Below are positions 1 to 7,092 of a stretch of 12,651 nt of DNA, piece by piece. Origin of the DNA: an uncultured bacterium. Lineage in GTDB: Bacteria > Bacteroidota > Bacteroidia > CAILMK01. The stretch lies in contig CAILMK010000688.1 of NCBI GenBank assembly GCA_903835275.1, positions 1 through 12,651 on the forward strand, written 5' to 3'. The translations under genes were made by a program, and so were the position numbers. Every line of letters starts with the position of its first letter. Within the stretch, counting starts at the first letter, position 1. The notes beneath the pieces were generated by a model that saw only the letters and a program-made list of their open reading frames with translations, was not told the DNA's origin and did not search any database.

Positions 1-119
1 ACCCTGACATCCTTCTTTTTCTTGCTTCCCTTCAGGATGGCGGTGGTAGCTTTATCGTCCTTGGGCAAGCCAAGATCAAGTGTATCTAATAATTCGTGTT
101 CAACTTTACCGAATTCCAT
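1..119 (-). CDS. N-terminal fragment of a probable DUF72 (YecE-like) protein
   Basis: A minus-strand reading frame opens with ATG at 119-117 and runs off the left edge after 39 codons plus two bases. The visible protein begins MEFGKVEHELLDTLDLGLP and continues with an Asp-rich then Lys-rich stretch (ILKGSKKKKDVRV). From memory, Bacteroidota DUF72 proteins begin this way (M-x-F-G-K-V, then L-P-x-D) before the conserved core, which lies outside the window. DUF72 is a TIM-barrel-like family of unknown biochemical role and is usually cytoplasmic. No signal peptide is visible. The gene is divergent from the lipoprotein gene at 381. No Shine-Dalgarno is seen upstream of the ATG. The family call rests on a short, poorly conserved N-terminus, so it is tentative; that this is a coding start is more secure than the name. 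Confidence 0.42.
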   Translation of the reverse strand, partial: MEFGKVEHELLDTLDLGLPKDDKATTAILKGSKKKKDVR

Positions 120-138
120 ATTGAGATAATATTTTAGT

Positions 139-169
139 TAAAGCTATCCTTTTTTTCCCGGCAATACAA
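139..169 (-). promoter_or_regulatory. Possible Bacteroidota-type promoter for the minus-strand gene
   Basis: Read on the minus strand, TTG (169-167) is followed after 20 nt by TAGCTTTA (146-139). This differs by one base from the Bacteroidota -7 consensus TAnnTTTG and has close to the usual spacing from a -33 TTG. It would start transcription about 15-20 nt before the ATG at 119. The match is imperfect and the region is AT-rich, so chance is a real possibility. Confidence 0.25.
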
Positions 170-198
170 TTTCATTAATTTAAGAAATTCAACTCTGA

Positions 199-263
199 CG
201 AGGGGTATAAAACCCCTCGCTAAAGAAGGAACATCCACAGCGAGGGGTTTTATACCCCTCGCT
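199..263. repeat. Twin GC-rich hairpins, REP-like inverted/direct repeat pair
   Basis: Two 21-nt units sit at 199-219 and 241-261, in an otherwise AT-rich intergenic region. Each is a hairpin with arms CGAGGGGT and ACCCCTCG around a 5-nt loop. The loops are ATAAA in the first and TTTAT in the second, so the second unit is the exact reverse complement of the first. In the second copy the stem extends to 10 bp (239-248 with 254-263). Both copies are followed on the plus strand by GCTAAA, so the tails are in direct orientation while the loops are inverted. The pair lies between two divergent 5' ends, so it is not a terminator for either neighbour. Paired short palindromes of this kind are typical of REP elements mobilised by REP-associated tyrosine transposases; that identity is inference, because only one locus is visible. 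Confidence 0.7.
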
Positions 264-319
264 AAAAATGTCCGTTTGCCACCGCAATATCCTGAAAAAT
301 TCTAAAATTTGACAATATT

Positions 320-350
320 TATGCTGATTAAAAGAAACATTGTATATTCG
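320..350 (+). promoter_or_regulatory. Possible promoter of the PKD lipoprotein gene
   Basis: TATG at 320-323 is followed after 19 nt by TATATTCG at 343-350. Each box differs by one base from the Bacteroidota pattern TTTG-N19-TAnnTTTG. It would give a leader of about 25 nt before the ATG at 381. The same TATnTTCG form recurs upstream of the next gene (1352-1359), which adds some support. Confidence 0.33.
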
Positions 351-380
351 TGAGTGAAAACAAGCTAAATATTCCAAGTG

Positions 381-1244
381 ATGAAAAAAATATTTTTGGT
401 TCTTTTTGCAGCTACAATCATATTATCAGGTTGCAGTAAAAAGACAAATAATCCAACCGCCCCATCAACCACAAGTACAACAAACACTACAAGTGTGGTT
501 AATTCTAACCATCCTGTTCCCTGCTTTGCTTTGGCCCTGAACCAAACATCATACGAACTGATCAGCGGATCAGCAAATATTACGGGGATTGCAAGCTGTT
601 CTCAGAATGCGTTTTTTTACGATTGGGATTTTGGAGACGGATCTGCTCATGAAACCACCGTGAGTATATCGCATTCATATAAAAAAGATGGAAAGTTCTG
701 GATCAGGCTCAGGGTTTGGAACCAGGATAAAAGCTCATCAGACAGTAGTAAGATCCAAATAACTGTTGGGGAAAGATATCTGACCAAAATAACCATTAAT
801 TCAATAGCCCCTCTAGATCCTACAGGGGTTAGCTGGGATCACAGCTCTACAGCAGGCAATATAGGTGGTGTTAATGATACTATTGGACCCGACCTTTTTG
901 TAATACTGGGATCCGACACTGCTAATTTATTAAGCACTGATACCATGGATGTTGCCCAGGTATATAATAATGTAGTGACTAACTCGCAGGGTCTTATTAC
1001 CAGTACACCTGTTATTTGGGACTTTTCAAAAAGCATCCTTCCAACCTTCAAAAATGTAAAACTTACCAATTACAGTAACTGGATCATTCAGGTAATGGAC
1101 AAACAATATACATCCGGTGGCGGTGGTGGATCCCGACACATGGTATCCAAATCATTTAACCCTGTTGTATCTTTGGGTAGCAACTCCCCTGCAGCTATTA
1201 CATTTGGATTATATAAGATCACATTTGAATGGGTGATCCGTTAA
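381..1244 (+). CDS. PKD-domain surface lipoprotein with a C2-like C-terminal region
   Basis: This is a 287-residue exported lipoprotein. The start is set at ATG 381; the GTG immediately upstream (378) is in frame but less likely. A lipoprotein signal peptide (MKKIFLVLFAATIILSGC) ends in a lipobox with the acylated Cys at residue 18. A Thr/Ser/Asn-rich linker (about 25-42) follows. Residues about 48-130 form a PKD-like domain with the signature WDFGDGS (82-88) and the strand HSYKKDGKFWIRLRVW. The remaining part (about 134-287) has the spaced motifs VSWD, GPDLFVIL and WIIQVMD, reminiscent of a beta-sandwich of C2 type; this is an impression, not a firm assignment. A Gly-rich loop (TSGGGGGS, coding bases 1110-1133) sits late in the protein. 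PKD domains usually serve in binding or spacing on the cell surface; no catalytic motif is seen. The gene is monocistronic, flanked by a possible promoter and a terminator. Confidence 0.85.
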   Translation: MKKIFLVLFAATIILSGCSKKTNNPTAPSTTSTTNTTSVVNSNHPVPCFALALNQTSYELISGSANITGIASCSQNAFFYDWDFGDGSAHETTVSISHSYKKDGKFWIRLRVWNQDKSSSDSSKIQITVGERYLTKITINSIAPLDPTGVSWDHSSTAGNIGGVNDTIGPDLFVILGSDTANLLSTDTMDVAQVYNNVVTNSQGLITSTPVIWDFSKSILPTFKNVKLTNYSNWIIQVMDKQYTSGGGGGSRHMVSKSFNPVVSLGSNSPAAITFGLYKITFEWVIR

Positions 1245-1270
1245 AAGCCCACACTAAAATTTAATAAAAG

Positions 1271-1298
1271 AGGCTGCACTAAACCCGCAGCCTTTTTT
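1271..1298 (+). terminator. Rho-independent terminator after the lipoprotein gene
   Basis: A 7-bp perfect GC-rich stem, AGGCTGC (1271-1277) with GCAGCCT (1287-1293), closes a 9-nt loop and runs into a T tract (1293-1298). It lies 26 nt after the lipoprotein stop codon. It separates that gene from the downstream T9SS protein gene, which therefore needs its own promoter. Confidence 0.88.
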
Positions 1299-1328
1299 AA
1301 TGCAGCAATTTTGAAACCTTGCACACTC

Positions 1329-1359
1329 TTTGTACGTAATTACGAAATACGTATCTTCG
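1329..1359 (+). promoter_or_regulatory. Bacteroidota-type promoter for the T9SS-exported protein gene
   Basis: TTTG at 1329-1332 is followed after exactly 19 nt by TATCTTCG at 1352-1359, one base from TAnnTTTG. Transcription would start about 8-12 nt before the ATG at 1373, giving a very short leader. The placement just after a terminator makes a promoter here necessary. The spacer contains a 10-bp palindrome, CGTAATTACG (1335-1344), which could be an operator or chance. Confidence 0.48.
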
Positions 1360-1372
1360 TCATAGATAAAAA

Positions 1373-4006
1373 ATGAAAACTGCCCTCCGTTATAGTTTTT
1401 GCCTGTTCCTGATAGTACTTCTATCGTGGAATACGGCTTATGCTACTCATAACAGGGCAGGTGAGATAACATACAGGCAGCTTTCCAAATTTACCTATGA
1501 AATAACACTCATTACCTATACTGATTCACGCAGCACCAGTGCTGACCGCCCTACAATAACACTTACATGGGGTGATAATACCAGTGATGATGTGCAGAGG
1601 GATACCCAGACACAAATAGGCAATTTCACTTTCAGGAACGTATATATTCAAAACCATACCTATTCAGGACCCGGAACCTATATTATCCAGTTTGAAGATC
1701 CTAACAGGATTCAGAATATCATCAATATGGCCAATTCCGTGGATGTGCCTTTTTACGTTGAATCAGAACTACAGATAAATCCTACCGTCGGATCGGATCA
1801 TTCACCAAAATTGCTTCGCCCACCATTGGATTTCGCCCAGGTAGGTGAAATTTTTACACACAATCCGAATGCGTATGATGCGGACGGGGACAGCTTGAAT
1901 TTTAGCCTTATTCCACCTAAACAAGCATCCGGTAAGGATGTTCCCGGATATGTTGTTCCAAAGTCTTCTCACTCGTTTACGCTGGATCCGCACTCAGGAC
2001 AACTGGTCTGGGATGCGCCTGAACTTACAGGCATTTATAACATAGCAATTCTTATTGAAGAATACCGCCGCGGGATAAAAATAGGTTACATCGTCAGGGA
2101 TATGCAGATCATTGTCAGCGCAGGGCATAATCATCCTCCAAAAATTGATTCTGTGCTGGATACCTGCGTAGTTGCCGGGGCGGGAGCATTCCTTCACATT
2201 CCGGTTACTGCAACAGATATTGATAAGGGACAGAATATAACTCTTTCCGCTACGGGAGGTCCTTTTTTGCAGAGCATCAAGCCCGCCACATTCCAAACGA
2301 TGACAGGAAGCAGCCCCGTAAGTTCTTTTTTAGACTGGCAGATAGATTGCTCGCATGTTCGTAAACAACCCTACCAGGTCGTTTTCCGGGCAGTGGATGA
2401 TGATCCAACAGTACCGCTAGCCGATATAAAATTCATGAACATAAAGGTGATTGGCCCGGCACCAAAAGATTTAAAAGCAACAGTACTGGGGAGTGCAATT
2501 ACCCTTACATGGCAGCCTCCGGATAGCTGTAACGTAAGAGGATATTTTGTTTACCGAAGGGCTGATTCTGCCGGTTGGCAACATTCTTATTGCGAAACAG
2601 GAGTTCCTTCTTCACTGGGCTTCCGTCTGGTAGATACAATTCTTAACAATACCACTCTTAACTGGATAGATTCCAATGGTACGGATGGCCTTGCACCCGG
2701 AGTGAATTACTGTTACCTGATAACAGCTATATACCTGAATGGCGGGCAATTTGATTTTACAGAAGGCTATGCCTCCAACCAGGTATGTGCGCGGCTCAAT
2801 AAAGATGTTCCGGTAATCACCAATGTAAGTGTAACGAATACGAGTGATTTCGTCGGCAGTATTCGAATAGCATGGTCTAAGCCTTCAAGGCTCGATACTT
2901 TAAAACAACCGGGACCTTATCGCTATAATATCAGCCGCATGGATCTTAATGGGAAATACGTCACCGCAGGTAATATCAACAGTAATTATTTCGGTACTCT
3001 TGTGGATACAATGTTTGAGGATACGCCTTTAGATACGAGGACAACCCAATATACTTACAAGATAAATTTCCAGAATACAATCAATGGGGAATTGCGCAAT
3101 GAAGGAAAAACGGTTAGTGCAAGTTCAATTTTCCTTAACATCAGGCGTGGCGATCACCGGCTGTTTTTAACCTGGAATGTGCAGAAGCCGTGGACCAACA
3201 ATTATTATGTCATTTACAGGAGAACCGATACTTCGAAGTCTTGGGATTCTCTCAATATTTCCACACAATTACTCTATACCGATTCAAATTTGCAATTGGG
3301 ACGAACGTATTGTTATAAAATAAAATCGGTGGGCACGTATGGCTCCCCGGGATTTGTCAATCCAATTATTAATTTCTCGGAATATGACTGTTCCGCTCCA
3401 AAGGATACCGTACCGCCATGCGCCGTTGCTGATAGCGCCGCTGCCGATTGCGATGCAAGAACTACAAGCCTTGAATGGACAGTATTGAATTTAGATTGCA
3501 ATGCCGATGTTACTTCTTATAGAATTTATTTCAGCCGTTCAAGAAAGAATAATTACACGCCAATAGATTCCATATCATCATCATTTCTGCATTATAAGGA
3601 TGCGAGGGAAACTTTGAGAACTTCACTGGCGGGTTGCTATTACGTAACTGCTGTTGACTCTTTTGGAAATGAAAGCCCCGCTTCCAATATTTGCTGCGTT
3701 GATAATTGCCCTATTTACAAACTTCCCAATGTGTTCACCCCTAATGGTGACGGAAAAAACGATACTTATGGCCCGCTGGGGGATTATCGCTTCGTTGACA
3801 GTGTGGATATGCGCATATTCGACAGATGGGGAATGGAAGTCTTTAAAACCACTGACCCCGCAATAAAATGGGATGGCAGGGATATGAAAACAGGAAATCC
3901 ACTTGCTGCAGGAACCTATTTCTTTATTTGCATTGTAAAGGAATATTATCTGGACGGTGTTAAAAAAACGCCGCCCATCAATGGTACGATTACGCTTATC
4001 AGGTAA
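1373..4006 (+). CDS. Secreted multidomain protein with FN3-like modules and a gliding-motility/T9SS C-terminal sorting domain
   Basis: This 877-residue protein is predicted to be exported by Sec and then carried across the outer membrane by the type IX system. A signal peptide (about 1-24, ending near TAYA) precedes THNRAGEITYRQL, an N-terminal motif often seen in Bacteroidota proteins of this class. Residues about 25-250 form a beta-rich region containing an Asp-rich DADGDS turn (169-174). Residues about 254-360 look like a cadherin/Ig-like module. Four fibronectin-III-like modules follow at about 362-475, 478-585, 586-676 and 680-779, recognised by recurring ITLTW/LFLTW strands and YFVYRR/YYVIYRR strands. 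The C-terminal domain (782-877) has LPNVFTPNGDGKND, KWDGRD (832-837), the GTYFFICIV strand and a final GTITLIR, the hallmarks of the CHU_C/TIGR04131 sorting domain. The likely role is cell-surface adhesion or binding; no catalytic residues are recognised. Confidence 0.9.
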   Translation: MKTALRYSFCLFLIVLLSWNTAYATHNRAGEITYRQLSKFTYEITLITYTDSRSTSADRPTITLTWGDNTSDDVQRDTQTQIGNFTFRNVYIQNHTYSGPGTYIIQFEDPNRIQNIINMANSVDVPFYVESELQINPTVGSDHSPKLLRPPLDFAQVGEIFTHNPNAYDADGDSLNFSLIPPKQASGKDVPGYVVPKSSHSFTLDPHSGQLVWDAPELTGIYNIAILIEEYRRGIKIGYIVRDMQIIVSAGHNHPPKIDSVLDTCVVAGAGAFLHIPVTATDIDKGQNITLSATGGPFLQSIKPATFQTMTGSSPVSSFLDWQIDCSHVRKQPYQVVFRAVDDDPTVPLADIKFMNIKVIGPAPKDLKATVLGSAITLTWQPPDSCNVRGYFVYRRADSAGWQHSYCETGVPSSLGFRLVDTILNNTTLNWIDSNGTDGLAPGVNYCYLITAIYLNGGQFDFTEGYASNQVCARLNKDVPVITNVSVTNTSDFVGSIRIAWSKPSRLDTLKQPGPYRYNISRMDLNGKYVTAGNINSNYFGTLVDTMFEDTPLDTRTTQYTYKINFQNTINGELRNEGKTVSASSIFLNIRRGDHRLFLTWNVQKPWTNNYYVIYRRTDTSKSWDSLNISTQLLYTDSNLQLGRTYCYKIKSVGTYGSPGFVNPIINFSEYDCSAPKDTVPPCAVADSAAADCDARTTSLEWTVLNLDCNADVTSYRIYFSRSRKNNYTPIDSISSSFLHYKDARETLRTSLAGCYYVTAVDSFGNESPASNICCVDNCPIYKLPNVFTPNGDGKNDTYGPLGDYRFVDSVDMRIFDRWGMEVFKTTDPAIKWDGRDMKTGNPLAAGTYFFICIVKEYYLDGVKKTPPINGTITLIR

Positions 4007-4026
4007 AAATTGTTATTTAATTTCCC

Positions 4027-4061
4027 AATATTAAACCGGGCATTTCAAGCGTTTAAATATT
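4027..4061 (+). other. AT-rich imperfect hairpin after the T9SS protein gene
   Basis: AATATTAAAC (4027-4036) is complementary to GTTTAAATATT (4051-4061), apart from a single bulged A, around a 14-nt loop. It starts 20 nt after the stop codon at 4006, so it could slow or end transcription. There is no T tract after it and the stem is weak, so calling it a terminator would overreach. Confidence 0.3.
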
Positions 4062-4099
4062 AGATAAATACTAAAAGCCGTTATTACTGTCATATTCCT

Positions 4100-4107
4100 T
4101 AATTTTG
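4100..4107 (+). promoter_or_regulatory. Possible -7 element immediately before the glycosidase gene
   Basis: TAATTTTG matches the Bacteroidota -7 consensus TAnnTTTG exactly. No TTG is found at the expected -33 distance. It ends only 7 nt before the ATG at 4115, so transcription from it would be leaderless or nearly so. It may be a chance match in AT-rich DNA. Confidence 0.28.
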
Positions 4108-4114
4108 CCGCAAA

Positions 4115-7024
4115 ATGAAGAGGTTCTTTTTCATAATCAGCGGGATAATTTTATTTTTCTCCTCACAGGCGCAGGTAAAAAAATACGATATTTTTCACCC
4201 CTCCCCATGGGTGGATTCTGTTATGGCTACCATGACACCCGAGGAAAAGATCGGGCAGTTATTCATGGTTGCCGCCTTTACTACCGCGGATAAAAATAAT
4301 ATCAATAAACAACTCATTCCACTGATTCAGCAATATCATATTGGCGGACTGATCTTTTTTAAGGGCGGTCCCGGAAGAGAAGTTATCGCCACAAACCTGT
4401 TGCAGGAAAAATCAAAGATCCCTCTCTTGGTAGGCATTGACGGGGAGTGGGGATTATCCATGAGGCTGGATAGCACTCAAAACTATGGATACCAGATGAC
4501 ACTTGCTGCCAGTAACGATGATTCCCTCGTATATAAGCTTGGGCATGAACTTGCACTGGAATGTAAACGCATTGGCATACACATAAATTTCGCGCCGGTT
4601 ATAGATATAAATAATAACCCCATGAATCCGGTTATTCACTTGAGGTCCTTCGGTGAAAACAAGGAAATGGTCAGCCGGAAAGGACTGATGTATATGCGCG
4701 GATTGCAGGATGAACACGTTCTTGCGGTAGCAAAGCACTTCCCCGGGCATGGAAACGTAGATGTGGATTCACATCTGGACCTGCCAATTCTCAACCAGAG
4801 CAAGGTGGAAATAGATTCATTGGAATTATACCCCTTCAGGAGATTATTCAAGGAAGGCGTTGGTGGAGTAATGACAGCCCATCTGAATGTTCCCGCTTAT
4901 GATTCTACAAAACATATCGGGGCATCCCTCTCTCCTATTATTTCCACGGGTTTATTGCGCTGGACAATGAATTTTAAAGGGATTGCATTTTCAGATGCAC
5001 TCAACATGGGAGGCGTAAGCAAATATTACAGTCCCGGAGAATTGGAAATGAAAGCTTTGCTTGCCGGAAATGATGTGCTTCTTTATTCTGAAAATATTCC
5101 AAAGGCAATTGCATACATTAAAAACAAACTGGATAGTGGCTGCATAGATCAGGATTTCATTGACAGGAAAGTACGCAGGATATTGATGGTAAAAAAATGG
5201 GTAGGACTGGATAATTGTTCCTACTCCGCAACCGATAATGTTTTCCCCGATCTTAATTCTGCCGCAGCAAAAATGCTGAAGAAAAAAATCACTGAATCTT
5301 CCGTTACCCTTATAAAAAATAAAAACGGACTTATCCCATTGCGTGACCTTAATAAATACAGGATTGCCACTGTTGCGTTCGGCACACGCGAACAAACCCC
5401 TTTCCAGGACATGGTGAGGATGTATTCTAATTCAGATGTATTTGCGGTAAGCATGTACGCCCACGATTCCGTATATATGAAACTAAGGGATACACTACGC
5501 TCCTATGATATTGTAATTTTCAGCTTGCATTACCTGAGCAATAAAGCCACTGCCAATTACGGTATGACCGAAAAGACCGGTAATTTCATCAATGCATTCA
5601 AGAAAGAAAAAACCTGCATACTGGTAAGCTTTGGCAGCCCGTATGTATTATCAAGGTTTCCGGATGTAGATAATATTATCTGCGCCTATCAGGATGAGGT
5701 CGGATTCCAGTATGCTGCTGCCGAAGCATTATTCGGAGGCATACAGATGAAAGGGAAATTGCCGGTAACCAGTTCGGCGGAATATCCGATTGGTACAGGC
5801 ATTACTTCAGCTCCTGCCATTCGTGCCAAATTTACAGAGCCGGAGGCCGCAGGAATCAACTCGGAAGAACTGCAAAAAATTGACACTTTGGTACAATACG
5901 CCATGAGACAGGGAGCGATGCCCGGCTGTCAGGTGCTTGTAGAGCGTGATAACAAAGTGGTTTATTATAAATCATTCGGGTACCATGATTACGATAAAAA
6001 AAGGATCGTCCAGAATGATGACCTTTACGATCTTGCCTCCATCACAAAAGTCGCAGCGACTACCCTAGTGGCAATGAAGCTTTATGAATCAGGGCAATTA
6101 AAAATGAACGAAACCCTTGGCAGGTATTTGCCGGAACTTGCAAAAACAAATAAAGGGAATCTCAGGATCGATGAAATAATGACTCACCAGGCGGGACTTA
6201 AAGAGTATTTTGTATTCTATAAGAAAACAATTCACGGCGGAAAGCTTGACACGAACCTGTATTGCAACGAGGCTAATAATACCTTTAACATCAAGGTGGC
6301 GGAGAATCTTTATTTACACAGGGGCTATAAGGATACCATTTACAAGATAATGGACACATCTTCCCTGCGGGACAGGGGCAAATTCCATTACAGTGACCTC
6401 GGATTTATTTACATGCAAAGGATCATTGAGCGCATCACAGGTAAAGGCCTCGATATACTCGCGGACAGCTTGTTTTATAAACCGCTTGGCCTATCAACCA
6501 TGACTTACAGGCCCAGGGAAAAAGATAATATACGCAGGATAGTGCCGACAGAAATTGATACCGAATTCAGGCACCAGCTGGTAACCGGCGATGTACATGA
6601 CCCTTCCGCGGCTATGCTTGGGGGAGTATCAGGAAACGCCGGACTTTTTTCCGATGCCAATGACATCGCAGTAATTATGCAGATGTTATTGAATGAAGGC
6701 GTTTATGGCGGCAAACGTTATTTCATGCCGTCCACAGTTCAATATTTTACAACGACTACTCTGGAAGGAAATCGCAGGGCTCTTGGATGGGATAAACCTG
6801 ATTTCAAGATATTGAATGGCCCCACTTCCAATATGGTTTCACCTCTTACCTTCGGGCATACAGGATTCACAGGAACCTGTGTCTGGTCGGACCCAAAATA
6901 TAAACTTACCTACGTTTTCCTATCTAACAGGGTGAACCCAACTGCAAACAATCACAGGCTGGTGGAAATGAATATCCGAACAAAAATCCAGGATATTATC
7001 TATCAATCCTTGAAAAATCATTAA
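4115..7024 (+). CDS. Fusion of NagZ-type GH3 beta-N-acetylhexosaminidase and class C beta-lactamase-like serine hydrolase
   Basis: This 969-residue periplasmic enzyme begins with a signal peptide, cleaved near SSQA-Q (residues 19-20). The glycoside hydrolase family 3 TIM barrel spans about 32-360. It has EEKIGQLF, a substrate-loop motif DGEWG (109-113), KHFPGHG (207-213), the general acid/base dyad Asp218-Ser-His220 typical of NagZ, and the nucleophile Asp294 in FSDALNM. A GH3 C-terminal alpha/beta domain covers about 390-555. The rest (about 570-969) is a beta-lactamase/class C penicillin-binding-like hydrolase with SITK (Ser642, Lys645), YSD (759-761) and HTG (915-917). NagZ enzymes release GlcNAc from muropeptides. 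Class C relatives act as D,D-peptidases, esterases or beta-lactamases, so one polypeptide may act on both sugar and peptide of wall fragments; this is inference. All key residues are intact. The gap of 108 bp upstream and 68 bp to the kinase gene allows co-transcription with the latter. Confidence 0.92.
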   Translation: MKRFFFIISGIILFFSSQAQVKKYDIFHPSPWVDSVMATMTPEEKIGQLFMVAAFTTADKNNINKQLIPLIQQYHIGGLIFFKGGPGREVIATNLLQEKSKIPLLVGIDGEWGLSMRLDSTQNYGYQMTLAASNDDSLVYKLGHELALECKRIGIHINFAPVIDINNNPMNPVIHLRSFGENKEMVSRKGLMYMRGLQDEHVLAVAKHFPGHGNVDVDSHLDLPILNQSKVEIDSLELYPFRRLFKEGVGGVMTAHLNVPAYDSTKHIGASLSPIISTGLLRWTMNFKGIAFSDALNMGGVSKYYSPGELEMKALLAGNDVLLYSENIPKAIAYIKNKLDSGCIDQDFIDRKVRRILMVKKWVGLDNCSYSATDNVFPDLNSAAAKMLKKKITESSVTLIKNKNGLIPLRDLNKYRIATVAFGTREQTPFQDMVRMYSNSDVFAVSMYAHDSVYMKLRDTLRSYDIVIFSLHYLSNKATANYGMTEKTGNFINAFKKEKTCILVSFGSPYVLSRFPDVDNIICAYQDEVGFQYAAAEALFGGIQMKGKLPVTSSAEYPIGTGITSAPAIRAKFTEPEAAGINSEELQKIDTLVQYAMRQGAMPGCQVLVERDNKVVYYKSFGYHDYDKKRIVQNDDLYDLASITKVAATTLVAMKLYESGQLKMNETLGRYLPELAKTNKGNLRIDEIMTHQAGLKEYFVFYKKTIHGGKLDTNLYCNEANNTFNIKVAENLYLHRGYKDTIYKIMDTSSLRDRGKFHYSDLGFIYMQRIIERITGKGLDILADSLFYKPLGLSTMTYRPREKDNIRRIVPTEIDTEFRHQLVTGDVHDPSAAMLGGVSGNAGLFSDANDIAVIMQMLLNEGVYGGKRYFMPSTVQYFTTTTLEGNRRALGWDKPDFKILNGPTSNMVSPLTFGHTGFTGTCVWSDPKYKLTYVFLSNRVNPTANNHRLVEMNIRTKIQDIIYQSLKNH

Positions 7025-7092
7025 TTTGCTGCTCTTAGGTGCAGTTTTTGCATAAAAGAACATTTTTAAAAGAAGCCGTTTAATTATTAGCA

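Noticed and set aside
309..314. TTGACA as a sigma-70 -35 box of the enteric type
   Set aside because: No -10 box at about 17 nt downstream, and Bacteroidota promoters do not follow the enteric consensus.
189..377. Minus-strand reading frame across the twin hairpins, giving repeated EGYKTPR/EGFYTPR peptides
   Set aside because: The repeated peptide simply reflects the two hairpin copies; the frame has no start context or domain and overlaps the proposed lipoprotein promoter.
1116..1142. GGGGGSRHM-coding stretch with a BamHI-like GGATCC, resembling an engineered linker
   Set aside because: It lies inside a continuous native-looking frame with no vector sequence on either side; Gly-rich loops occur naturally, and a single restriction-site match is expected by chance.
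4991..5395. Minus-strand reading frame of 134 codons opposite the GH3 domain
   Set aside because: The opposite strand encodes the conserved GH3 nucleophile region; the antisense peptide has no domain pattern and overlaps another antisense frame.
7025..7056. CTGC/GCAG inverted repeat followed by TTTTTG after the glycosidase fusion, as a terminator
   Set aside because: The stem is only 4 bp and cannot be extended, so it is too weak to call a terminator.
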